15,745 nucleotides of DNA from Chlamydiota bacterium (GTDB lineage: Bacteria; Chlamydiota; Chlamydiia; Chlamydiales; Simkaniaceae). How positions within the stretch are numbered: the first letter of the stretch is position 1; every line of letters begins with the position of its first letter. Below are positions 5,556-13,341 of the stretch, piece by piece. The notes under the pieces were generated by a model. It saw nothing but the letters and a program-made list of their open reading frames with translations, made no database searches and was not told the origin of the DNA. The position numbers were made by a program, and so were the translations under genes. The stretch is from assembly GCA_029556005.1 (NCBI GenBank), contig JAKQGT010000289.1, positions 1-15,745 on the forward strand, read 5' to 3'.

Positions 5556-7904
5556 ATGAGATTTGTTTCAAATTTAAAAGATTTAAGAATCGGTGATGTT
5601 CCTTTAGTGGGAGGAAAAAATGCTTCTTTGGGCGAAATGATCAGCGCTTTAGAAAAGAAGGGTATTCAGGTTCCCCCAGGGTTTGCGATCACAGCTGAAG
5701 GCTACCACTTTTTCATTCAAGAAAATGGGTTTCAAGAGAAGATTGAAGCGCTCCTTAATGAGTTGAAAAGGGATCCTCAAGCGATTCGTAAAGTGGGAAA
5801 AACTCTACGCAAACTCATCATGAAGGGAGTGATTCCTCCTGATCTCGAAAAAGAAATTGCAGAGGCCTATAGCGCTTTAGGGGAAGATGTTGATGTTGCT
5901 GTGAGAAGTAGTGCAACTGCAGAAGATCTTCCCGACGCAAGTTTTGCTGGGCAGCAAGAGACCTATCTCAATGTCTACGGAGAAAGAGATCTCCTTGTCG
6001 CCTGTGTCAAATGTTTTGCCTCTCTTTTTACCGATCGGGCGATTAGCTATCGAGAAGAGAAGGGGTTTAAACACGAAGAAGTAGCTCTTTCGATCGGCGT
6101 CCAAAAAATGGTCCGGTCTGACTTGGCTTCCTCCGGGGTGTTATTTACGATTGATACCGAAACCGGTTTTGATCAAGTGATTGTGATCAATGCTACCTGG
6201 GGACTTGGAGAAAATATCGTTCAAGGGTTAGTCACCCCAGACGAACACCTCGTGTATAAGCCTCTCCTTCAGAAAGAGGGAGTTGTTCCCATCGTTGGCA
6301 AGAGTTTAGGGACCAAAGAACTTAAGATGGTTTATGGAAAAAGTGGCCTTTTCCCGACAAAAAATACAGAAACCACTCAAGAAGAAAGAGAGACCTTTTG
6401 TCTTTCTGAGGAAGAAGTCCTCACTTTGGCTAGGTGGGGAGTGATCATTGAAAATCACTACCAAAAACCGATGGATATCGAATGGGCCAAGGATGGAAAA
6501 ACAGGAGAACTTTTTATTGTTCAAGCGCGCCCAGAAACTGTCCAGTCGCAAAGAAAAAATGGGGATTTTCATACCTATACCCTGAAAGGAAAGGGAGAGG
6601 AACTGACCTACGGACTGGCTATTGGAGAAGCGATTGTTTCTGGCAAGGTTCAAGTGATCAAAGAGGTGGATCAAATAGAAACCTTTGTAGAGGGTTCCAT
6701 TTTAGTCACCCCCATGACCGATCCCGATTGGGTTCCGATCATGAAGAGGGCCAAGGGAATCATCACTGATCAAGGGGGACGCACCTCACATGCTGCGATC
6801 GTCAGCCGGGAGTTAGGGGTGCCTGCAATAGTAGGAACAGGAAATGCTACAGAAGTTTTGGCTTCTGCCGATCTAATCACGATGTCCTGTGCTGAGGGAG
6901 ATCGCGGGATCATTTATAAGGGAGCGATCCCCTTTGAAGAGAAAGAGGTCCATGTGCAGGACCTCCCCAAAATAAAGACCCAGGTGATGTTAAATATCGC
7001 CAGTCCCCATGCTGCTTTCCGGTGGTGGCGTCTTCCCTGCCAGGGGGTGGGGCTAGCACGGATGGAGTTTATCATCAGTGATATCATTAAAATCCATCCG
7101 ATGGCCCTTGTCCATTTTGATCGAGTGGAAGATAAAAAAGCGCAGATGCAGATTTCACATCTCACGTGGGGGTATGATGACAAGAAAGAGTATTTTGTCG
7201 AATTACTTTCTCTGGGAATAGGAAAAATTGCCTGCGTGCAGTATCCCCATCCTGTGATTGTTCGGATGAGCGATTTTAAAACTAATGAATATGCGAATTT
7301 AATTGGGGGGCGCATCTTTGAGCCCAAAGAAGAAAATCCTATGCTAGGATTCCGTGGGGCCTCTCGGTACTATAATCCCAAATACCGGGAGGGATTTGAC
7401 TTAGAATGTCAGGCCATTAAACGGGTACGGGAGACTATTGGTCTGAATAATGTCATTATTATGATCCCTTTTTGCAGAACCCTCGAGGAAGCAAAACAGG
7501 TCCTAAAGGTATTAGAAGAAAATGGTCTTAAGAGAGGAGAAATTGAAATCTATGTGATGGCTGAAGTTCCCTCCAATATCATTTTAGCCGCAGAGTTTGC
7601 AGCCCTTTTTGATGGGTTTTCTATTGGGTCGAATGATTTAACTCAGCTCATTTTGGGAGTCGATCGGGATTCCGCAGATCTTGCCCCTCTTTTTGATGAG
7701 CGCAATCCTGCGATCACCTCCCAAATTGAAAAACTGATTCAAATCGCTCATGAGAAAGGGTGCAAAGTGGGCATTTGCGGACAGGCCCCCAGCGATTATC
7801 CTGAATTTGCAGAGTTTCTCGTGAAATGTGGGATTGATTCCCTCTCACTAAACCCCGACAGCGTCATCCCCACCATTCAACTTCTTGGTAAACTGGAAAA
7901 GTGA
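5556..7904 (+). CDS. ppsA: Phosphoenolpyruvate synthase (pyruvate, water dikinase)
   Basis: Makes PEP from pyruvate, ATP and water, releasing AMP and phosphate, through a phosphohistidine intermediate; it is the gluconeogenic counterpart of pyruvate kinase. Its 782 residues match the usual length of about 790. The N-terminal nucleotide-binding domain shows LVGGKNASLGEM (17-28), VPPGFAIT (39-46), AVRSSATAEDLPDASFAGQQ (115-134) and IVQARPETV (321-329). The central swivelling domain has GGRTSHAAIVSRELGVPA (407-424) with phosphorylated His412. The C-terminal PEP/pyruvate barrel has VGLARMEFI, GFRGASRYY, MAEVPSN, IGSNDLTQL and ICGQAPSDYPEFA with the expected catalytic Cys741. AAGG at 5546-5549, six bases before the ATG, supports the start. 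All key residues are present, so it should be active. The region upstream contains palindrome copy 3, which may have displaced or supplied regulatory sequence. Confidence 0.96.
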   Translation: MRFVSNLKDLRIGDVPLVGGKNASLGEMISALEKKGIQVPPGFAITAEGYHFFIQENGFQEKIEALLNELKRDPQAIRKVGKTLRKLIMKGVIPPDLEKEIAEAYSALGEDVDVAVRSSATAEDLPDASFAGQQETYLNVYGERDLLVACVKCFASLFTDRAISYREEKGFKHEEVALSIGVQKMVRSDLASSGVLFTIDTETGFDQVIVINATWGLGENIVQGLVTPDEHLVYKPLLQKEGVVPIVGKSLGTKELKMVYGKSGLFPTKNTETTQEERETFCLSEEEVLTLARWGVIIENHYQKPMDIEWAKDGKTGELFIVQARPETVQSQRKNGDFHTYTLKGKGEELTYGLAIGEAIVSGKVQVIKEVDQIETFVEGSILVTPMTDPDWVPIMKRAKGIITDQGGRTSHAAIVSRELGVPAIVGTGNATEVLASADLITMSCAEGDRGIIYKGAIPFEEKEVHVQDLPKIKTQVMLNIASPHAAFRWWRLPCQGVGLARMEFIISDIIKIHPMALVHFDRVEDKKAQMQISHLTWGYDDKKEYFVELLSLGIGKIACVQYPHPVIVRMSDFKTNEYANLIGGRIFEPKEENPMLGFRGASRYYNPKYREGFDLECQAIKRVRETIGLNNVIIMIPFCRTLEEAKQVLKVLEENGLKRGEIEIYVMAEVPSNIILAAEFAALFDGFSIGSNDLTQLILGVDRDSADLAPLFDERNPAITSQIEKLIQIAHEKGCKVGICGQAPSDYPEFAEFLVKCGIDSLSLNPDSVIPTIQLLGKLEK

Positions 7905-8006
7905 TGACTATTCAGCCCCTGTGTACTAGTGGTTTTATAGAATTTTCTAAAAAAGCAACCTTCTAAACATCTTAAAAACAGTTTGTTATGAAAATAATTA
8001 CATATT

Positions 8007-8033
8007 AACCATTGAATGGTTGATTTTCAACCA
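8007..8033. repeat. Overlapping small inverted repeats in the ppsA-8125 gap
   Basis: The 220-bp gap between ppsA and the next gene is AT-rich. It holds AACCATT-G-AATGGTT (8007-8021) overlapping TGGTTGA-TTT-TCAACCA (8017-8033); the two hairpins share the GGTT segment and cannot form together. No T-run follows, so it is not a standard intrinsic terminator. Apart from this and the promoter before 8125, I see nothing specific in 7905-8124. Confidence 0.3.
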
Positions 8034-8071
8034 CTATTAAAATTGTTTGCGTGTAAATGTTAATTTTACCT

Positions 8072-8100
8072 TTAAAAAAACTCTTTAAATAGATTAAAAT
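8072..8100 (+). promoter_or_regulatory. Possible promoter of the 8125-9015 gene
   Basis: TTAAAA (8072-8077) and TAAAAT (8095-8100) are separated by 17 bp, matching the sigma-70-type boxes at four and five of six bases. Transcription would begin near 8107, leaving a leader of about 18 bases that carries the strong GGAGG ribosome site at 8114-8118, six bases before the ATG. The region is AT-rich, so chance matches are easy. Confidence 0.35.
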
Positions 8101-8124
8101 GCTTCGCCTAATTGGAGGGTTTTT

Positions 8125-9015
8125 ATGTTACAATCAACAGCTCTAGATGGAGCGATAGCTCTTGCAGCATACTTTTTAAATGAAAGGTTTCAGCTGGTTC
8201 CCCAAAAAGCGTTTGCAGGTCAATTAATTGTTTCTGTGTCTTGTTCTTTATTCCGGGGAGTGGCTGAAAACTACTTTCCCTCACAAAACAATCCTATCCG
8301 TAGGGAATTCTATTATTTAGGAAGTGGTTTTCTATTGGGATTAGGGGGATATTTAGGGGGGATGCCAGGAAAAGTTAACTTTCTTTCTGTGGTTACTTTG
8401 CTAGGATTACAAGGGGGAACGAGTTATTTTTTCGCAGGGAGATCTCTTGATAAACCCTCCAGCCAACTTTTAGGTAATAAAAACTGGATCGATTTAACAT
8501 CTTCGGAATTACAATCTGTCATAGACGATCTTCAAAAACAGTATGAAGTTTACGAAAATCAAGACAATCCTCCTAGCGGGTATGTGATTAACTTCTTCAA
8601 AAAGGGGAATATTTTTTCTCTGACTCCTATGGGGAAGAGAAATAGAGGGGAGAGGTTATCGGGGACTCCTCAAGGACACCCAGTAAGGTGTGCTCTCTGT
8701 CAACTAGATTCTGTAAGGATCAGCTCCCAACACTGCCTGGTTAAGTCTCTTTCCAATCGCCCCCTTCTCATCGACTATCCTCCAACCGTAAGTTGGTTTC
8801 AAATGTCTCCTGAAAACCAAGAGGCCTTATTAAGAGATGCCCAAAAAGTCTATGCAGAATTGAAAAGTATATTGAATGATGAAGCGATCTATTTAGAACT
8901 TCATTGTGGGAGTTCTGGAGGACAAACCCAGTGGCATACCCATTTACGTTTTGAAAGGGAGAGAGGTTCCTGGAGAAATGTTAATTGGATAGACCCATTG
9001 AAGCACACGCATTAG
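8125..9015 (+). CDS. Membrane protein with C-terminal HIT-like domain
   Basis: A 296-residue protein I do not know as a named family. The N-terminal third has three moderately hydrophobic stretches (about 29-44, 63-80 and 85-104), glycine-rich in the middle, suggesting a membrane region. After a linker (105-185), the C-terminal part has features of the histidine-triad fold: CALC (Cys189, Cys192) and His203 like the zinc site of HINT/GalT-type proteins, then GGQTQWHTHLRF (265-276), where Q-x-x-x-H-x-H aligns with the family motif around the catalytic histidine. The third triad histidine is replaced by Arg275. HIT proteins hydrolyse or transfer nucleoside monophosphates; whether this one does cannot be told. 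A strong GGAGG at 8114-8118 fixes the ATG at 8125. The gene is convergent with rsmE, leaving 11 bp between the stops. Confidence 0.72.
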   Translation: MLQSTALDGAIALAAYFLNERFQLVPQKAFAGQLIVSVSCSLFRGVAENYFPSQNNPIRREFYYLGSGFLLGLGGYLGGMPGKVNFLSVVTLLGLQGGTSYFFAGRSLDKPSSQLLGNKNWIDLTSSELQSVIDDLQKQYEVYENQDNPPSGYVINFFKKGNIFSLTPMGKRNRGERLSGTPQGHPVRCALCQLDSVRISSQHCLVKSLSNRPLLIDYPPTVSWFQMSPENQEALLRDAQKVYAELKSILNDEAIYLELHCGSSGGQTQWHTHLRFERERGSWRNVNWIDPLKHTH

Positions 9016-9026
9016 ATCTTTCGGCT

Positions 9027-9710
9027 CTATTTTTGATAGATGGTATCAGCTAAGATAGAAAGGCCTGTGAGGGCAGCGGTTTCAGCGCGGAGGGTGTAGG
9101 GGGCAAGACGGACTCCCGTACCTTTTTCTCTAAGCTCGAGGATTTCTTTTTCGGTAAACCCTTTTTCTGGACCAATCGCAAGGGCTCCAGGAAGCTTGCC
9201 CTTTTGGGATAAAGGAGGGGCGTTTTCTGAGAGATCTCCAAAGAAGAGGGGGATATCGAGAGAGGGGAATCCCATTTCAAGGGTGGGAAGGTCTAAGCGT
9301 CCACACTGTTTCATAGAGGCGATCAGGATATGATTGAGGCGCTGCATTTGAGTTGGGGAGAGTTCTTTTTTTTCGCTATGGGCACTGGGATAGAGGTAAA
9401 AGGTGGAGACGCCAAGCTCAGTTCCTTTTTGAATGATAAAGTCGAGAAGGGGAAGTTTAGGGAGGGCTTGAATGAGGATCATGGGGGGGAGAAGAGGCTC
9501 TTTGTGCTCTGTTTGGAGGATATCGATTTGCGCTTCCCACTTGCTGATGCTAAAGATTTTTCCTAGAGCAAGCTCCTTTTTTCCATTAACGAGTTCAAGG
9601 GTGTCTCCTGCTTTTTTTCGCATGACACGGTGAAGATGGTGCAACTCTTCTCCTTGAAGAGAGACACGGTCTTTTAAGGGAGCATCAATATAAAAACGAT
9701 CATGGGGCAT
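9027..9710 (-). CDS. rsmE: RsmE, 16S rRNA (uracil-N3)-methyltransferase
   Basis: SAM-dependent methyltransferase of the SPOUT/RNA-methyltransferase family; the known member methylates U1498 of 16S rRNA in the assembled small subunit. At 227 residues it is slightly shorter than the E. coli protein of about 243. Visible blocks are HLHRVMRKKAGD (25-36) in the PUA-like N-terminal domain, IIQKGTELGV (92-101), MKQCGRLDLP (133-142), IGPEKGFTEKE (179-189) and LRAETAAL (207-214), the last two forming part of the trefoil-knot SAM site. The family usually has GPEGGF; here the second glycine position is Lys183. It is the last gene of the minus-strand operon and its ATG overlaps the end of the acyltransferase gene by 11 bp. 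No terminator hairpin is evident in the short gap that follows. Confidence 0.93.
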   Translation of the reverse strand: MPHDRFYIDAPLKDRVSLQGEELHHLHRVMRKKAGDTLELVNGKKELALGKIFSISKWEAQIDILQTEHKEPLLPPMILIQALPKLPLLDFIIQKGTELGVSTFYLYPSAHSEKKELSPTQMQRLNHILIASMKQCGRLDLPTLEMGFPSLDIPLFFGDLSENAPPLSQKGKLPGALAIGPEKGFTEKEILELREKGTGVRLAPYTLRAETAALTGLSILADTIYQK

Positions 9711-10938
9711 TTTTGGACCATAGGGTGTTGGGGCGTGTGAGGGCCTTTTTTAAGATAAGTGGGAGTGTATCGTTGGGTGTGAGGTGTTCACGGGCCGCTT
9801 TTTTAAGGGCGGGGAGGTCGAGCACTTCGAAAGCGCTTTGCTTGAGAAAGTATTTTTTGAGCTGAGGGGTATCAGAAAAGTTGAAGACCATTTTGAAGCG
9901 GTAGTCGGTGATAAAAAGGTCGCTTTCTTTTTCATAGGTATGTGTTTCGATATCCTCAAAAGGAAGGGTGACTCCTGGGGGGGCATATACGGTGATAAAA
10001 GCTTTAGGGTAGATTTCGCGGAATGTGGGGAGCAAAAAGAGGTGTTCTTTTTTTAGGATTAATAAGAGGGAGTCCCAACGGTAACGGTAGTAGACATTGA
10101 GAGGCGTTTCTTGTTTCCATCGGTTGTGCTGCCAGAGCCATTGGCCGGGAGTTTCGCGGACCTTTTCTTCTAAAATAAGGAGGGCTGCTTTCATCATCCG
10201 CTGAATTTCTTCTTCAAGAGGAGCCTCTACATGAGGCCAAATGGGATCAGAATAACGGATGAAATATTTCCCTTTTTCTCTTTTAATCGTAGCCACTATC
10301 AGGGGGCATTTTGTTTTGTAGGAAAGAATCGCGGGGGCAGGGGTGGTCCAGGCTCGTCTTCCAAAAAACTCGAAGGCATAAGCACTTTCCGGCATCCCTT
10401 GGTCTCCTAAGATTCCAAAGAACTTTCCCTGTTTAAGGGCCCGTAATCCCTCCTTGAGAGCTTTTTTAGGGGGGACAATCGTTCCTCCAAATTTTTCACG
10501 GATGGAAACGACCCAATCATAGAGGCGTTTATCTTTTATCGGTCGCCCAATAGCCACGCCGGGCATGCGACGGGTTCCTTCTAAGAAGAGGAGTTCCCAA
10601 TTGGCTTGGTGGCCGCAAAAAAAGAGGATGCCTATCCCTTGATCGATGAGAGCTTTTGCTTGCTCAGGGTTTTCGCAGCAAAGGACTTTCTCAGGGTTTT
10701 TTAGGTGGGCGAATTTTGCGTATTCCAGGCAGGTGATCGCTAGGTTATGAAAGGAGGCTTTAGCGGTTTTTTTGATGTCGGGCATCTGCGCTAAGGAGAG
10801 GTTGGAGAGGGCGCGTTTTCGGTACTTTGTTAAGGTGTAATAGGCTAAAGTTCCCAGGCAGCGTCCGAAAAAATGGATGACACGAAAGGGGAGATAGGCA
10901 AAAGGGAACGTGAGAATGCGGATTAATACGTAAGTCAT
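9700..10938 (-). CDS. lpxL: Lipid A acyltransferase (LpxL/HtrB family) with C-terminal extension
   Basis: Late acyltransferase of lipid A synthesis, adding a secondary acyl chain at the cytoplasmic face of the inner membrane. The N terminus is hydrophobic (about 3-36), as expected for a membrane anchor. The catalytic HX4E box is GHQANWE with His110 and Glu115, followed by GRPIKDKRLYDWV (131-143), GILGDQGM (175-182) and PGQWLWQHNRWK (264-275), all in family order. The acyltransferase fold ends near 280. A further 130 residues follow without an obvious known motif, making 412 in total against about 300 for the enterobacterial enzyme; I believe chlamydial HtrB is also long but cannot confirm that here. 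The start forms an ATGA four-base overlap with the upstream glycosyltransferase stop, pointing to translational coupling. The exact acyl chain and position are not predictable. Confidence 0.9.
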   Translation of the reverse strand: MTYVLIRILTFPFAYLPFRVIHFFGRCLGTLAYYTLTKYRKRALSNLSLAQMPDIKKTAKASFHNLAITCLEYAKFAHLKNPEKVLCCENPEQAKALIDQGIGILFFCGHQANWELLFLEGTRRMPGVAIGRPIKDKRLYDWVVSIREKFGGTIVPPKKALKEGLRALKQGKFFGILGDQGMPESAYAFEFFGRRAWTTPAPAILSYKTKCPLIVATIKREKGKYFIRYSDPIWPHVEAPLEEEIQRMMKAALLILEEKVRETPGQWLWQHNRWKQETPLNVYYRYRWDSLLLILKKEHLFLLPTFREIYPKAFITVYAPPGVTLPFEDIETHTYEKESDLFITDYRFKMVFNFSDTPQLKKYFLKQSAFEVLDLPALKKAAREHLTPNDTLPLILKKALTRPNTLWSKNAP

Positions 10939-12113
10939 CCGCTCCGCTCTAGGCTGATGTTGATCAGTGTTGAGAGTTGATGAGAAAAATCTAAGTGTTT
11001 GACGCTTTTGCGAATGGCTTGAGAGCGCATCCAGGTTTTGGGTTTGGAAAGGGCTAAAGAAAGGGTTTGTGCAAAAGATTCTCTACTCTTTAAATCGGGA
11101 ATGACGGCTCCCATTTCCTCTTTTAGAATTTCATGTCCTCCATTAGATGTTGAAGAGATCACATAAAGACCCATCGCAAGGGCTTCTACGGTAACGTTAG
11201 CAAAGGGATCATAGTAAGAGGGGATCACGAGGCTGTCGGCGATTTGATAGAATTGTCTGGTATCAGAGCGGGGACCAAAGAAACTTACCTGATCTCCCAA
11301 TCCGAGGTTGGCTGCTTCGCGCATAAACTCTTGCATATTCCGCTCTTTCCCAATGACCGAAAGATGAAAGTCTTTGATCGGAAGGATACTTAATGCTTTT
11401 AACAAAGGAGAGAGTCCTTTACGCTGGTAACCATTCCCGATGAAAAGAAAATGGAAATGGGAAGGATCGAGCCCGAGGGAGTAGCAAATGTTTTGTTTTT
11501 TTTCTAACCAGGAATCAAAATCTTTTTCCATTTCCTTCCATTCTACGCCATTGTGGATGACTTCAATCTTATCGGGATGGACGCGGTAGTGCTCTAAGAT
11601 CTCCTCTTTGACTTTATGGGAATTGGTGAAGAGAACCCTGAGATGGGGACTTTCAAAGGCCTCTTTCTCAATTTTGAGGATGGTTTTATTTAAGGGATTG
11701 AGAGCAGCTTTAAGGGGGGAGTAGTTTTCTCGTGATTTGATATAAGCTGCATGGACCCCATTTCCTGCACGGATGTGTGTTTGGTTACGGGTACGGTCCA
11801 TTCCAAAAATGATAGACGCGGGGTGGCTCTCATTCCATTTTTTACAAAGATGATCAAATTCCTCCATTTTTCTAAAATTGAGCCATTTTTTTAGAGGGAG
11901 GGTGTGAAAGTGGATCAAAGGGTGGAATGCACTTTTCGTGAGGGTATCTGAGGTGATGATATTGACGTGGGCTCCCTTTCGAGTGAATCCTTCAGCAATT
12001 CGGTAGGCGTATTTTTCTAGTCCCCCGACGGACTTAAAGTGTCTTGTGAGAAGATTGACCTGAATAGAGGGTAGAGGGCATGAATTATGAGGGTGCATGG
12101 CTGGGGGGTTCAT
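10935..12113 (-). CDS. Family 4 glycosyltransferase, probably LPS core (WaaG-like)
   Basis: Retaining GT-B glycosyltransferase using a nucleotide sugar, likely building the LPS core or a related surface glycan next to the lipid A acyltransferase gene. The N-terminal domain has the acceptor-side loop SVGGLEKYAYRIAEGF (28-43) and IRAGNGVHAAY (114-124), the latter like the RAGDGVH stretch of WaaG-type enzymes. The C-terminal domain shows VIHNGVEW (185-192), FIGNGYQRKG (224-233, with phosphate-binding Lys232) and PSYYDPFANVTVEALAMG (298-315). The last is the E-X7-E region, with Asp302 in place of the first glutamate and Glu310 as the second. The ATG at 12113 overlaps the ybbR end by 29 bp; the ATG at 12098 (Met6) is an alternative, and neither has a clear ribosome site. 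Donor and acceptor sugars are unknown. Confidence 0.85.
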   Translation of the reverse strand: MNPPAMHPHNSCPLPSIQVNLLTRHFKSVGGLEKYAYRIAEGFTRKGAHVNIITSDTLTKSAFHPLIHFHTLPLKKWLNFRKMEEFDHLCKKWNESHPASIIFGMDRTRNQTHIRAGNGVHAAYIKSRENYSPLKAALNPLNKTILKIEKEAFESPHLRVLFTNSHKVKEEILEHYRVHPDKIEVIHNGVEWKEMEKDFDSWLEKKQNICYSLGLDPSHFHFLFIGNGYQRKGLSPLLKALSILPIKDFHLSVIGKERNMQEFMREAANLGLGDQVSFFGPRSDTRQFYQIADSLVIPSYYDPFANVTVEALAMGLYVISSTSNGGHEILKEEMGAVIPDLKSRESFAQTLSLALSKPKTWMRSQAIRKSVKHLDFSHQLSTLINISLERSG

Positions 12114-13341
12114 TAATCAGAACGGAGTTTCCTTGGAGTTTGGGGCAAATTTCAAATTTCTCGGTTTCGCTTTTGTAGAGTTGAAAGCGGTTCATATAGT
12201 TTCGAAAGCGGTTACGAAGAATTTCCTCTCTCACTTGAGGTTGAAGATCTCGCAGTTCTTCATCTGAAACATCAGAGGTTAATAAGCGTACATACCGATC
12301 TTCTAATTCTCGTGGATTGATAAATTGTGTACTCCACTGCAGGCAACCCTCCTCATCGGGAGTGACGATGACAATCAGTTCGAACATATCTTTTACTAAA
12401 TCTAGGAAAAGGGCACTCACCCCTTTGACATAAAGAGATTCTGTCACCATTTTAATTCCATTCCGGTTTTCGATGAGATGGCTCGGAACAAGAGTGATTT
12501 TTGTCGGGCTCATGGTTGCTGTTTTCCCAGGAGGAAAGTAGAGAGAAACGGGAACAGGGCTATCCAGCTTAAGGAGCTCATAGCGGAGGAAATCAATCCG
12601 GAGGTATTTGGCATCGGGATCATTGATCTCTATCGGAGTGGAAGAGAGAAGAGGGAGAGAGATCTGTTTCCAAGGATTCGGGACAAAGAAACTGACGACA
12701 TCGGAGTGTTTTTGCGTATTTGTTGCCCGTAAGTCATCAAGCTGGGCTTTGGTAATATCATTGAGATTAAAGGTTAGTTTTAGGCCCCGAGCTTTCCAGT
12801 TTTTTACCACATCTTCAGGTCCACTTACTGTAATATAGAGTTGGTAGGGCCAGATATCAATGAATTGATACCCTTTGGGAGCTTCTCCAATCGGTTGGGT
12901 AATGATAATAGGAATTTTTTCGGTCACAAGCTTGGTCAGTTTAATGATGAAATTTTGCTGAGAGACCCGGCTGATTCCTTGAGAAATATTGAGATCTAGG
13001 GTGTCAGAACGGATATTTTTACGATTGATCGAAGCTATCCACTCTCCTTCCCTTCCTGAAGCATCAAATACGACATAAATATCATTGGAATTAAGATCAT
13101 CTAAGATGTTTTTATTTCCCGTAATCGTGAGATTGACGCGTCTGCTTAAAATCCCGTTAGGTTGGATCCCTTCGATCGTTTTTCCAGGAGGGATATTTTC
13201 AATTTTTACAGGAACATTACTGATAGTTTTTGTTGTAGTCAGCGATTTATTCACCACAAGCCAGATAATGATTGCTAAAATGATCGATAGACACTTGCGG
13301 GGCCAGTTATTGATGAAGAGGGTTTTTAAGAGGGTTTTCAT
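12085..13341 (-). CDS. cdaR: YbbR-domain protein, regulator of diadenylate cyclase (CdaR-like)
   Basis: Membrane-anchored partner of the c-di-AMP synthase encoded just upstream; YbbR proteins bind CdaA and modulate it in Firmicutes. With the ATG at 13341 it has 418 residues. There is a short basic N terminus, one membrane helix (about 15-31, LSIILAIIIWLVVNKSL) and a long extracytoplasmic part with YbbR-type beta repeats, beginning NVPVKIENIPPG, and a later repeat with YQLYITVSGPEDVV. The far C-terminal 90 residues are charged and look like a separate extension. I prefer the ATG at 13341 because it forms a four-base ATGA overlap with the cdaA stop; a GTG at 13353 in the same frame would add four residues. 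The pair cdaA-cdaR is a widely conserved arrangement. Confidence 0.87.
   Translation of the reverse strand: MKTLLKTLFINNWPRKCLSIILAIIIWLVVNKSLTTTKTISNVPVKIENIPPGKTIEGIQPNGILSRRVNLTITGNKNILDDLNSNDIYVVFDASGREGEWIASINRKNIRSDTLDLNISQGISRVSQQNFIIKLTKLVTEKIPIIITQPIGEAPKGYQFIDIWPYQLYITVSGPEDVVKNWKARGLKLTFNLNDITKAQLDDLRATNTQKHSDVVSFFVPNPWKQISLPLLSSTPIEINDPDAKYLRIDFLRYELLKLDSPVPVSLYFPPGKTATMSPTKITLVPSHLIENRNGIKMVTESLYVKGVSALFLDLVKDMFELIVIVTPDEEGCLQWSTQFINPRELEDRYVRLLTSDVSDEELRDLQPQVREEILRNRFRNYMNRFQLYKSETEKFEICPKLQGNSVLINEPPSHAPS

Noticed and set aside
5414..5596. Plus-strand 60-codon ORF running into ppsA
   Set aside because: It starts in the right arm of palindrome copy 3, overlaps the ppsA start in another frame and has no ribosome site; the hydrophobic look comes from AT-rich sequence.
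7924..8037. A fourth palindromic element in the ppsA-8125 gap
   Set aside because: TAGTGGTT and AACCACTA are inverted about 110 bp apart, but the pairing does not continue inward beyond eight bases and the shared internal boxes are absent.
9330..10056. Plus-strand ORFs opposite rsmE and lpxL
   Set aside because: They are antisense shadows of well-supported genes with conserved motifs and have no start signals of their own.
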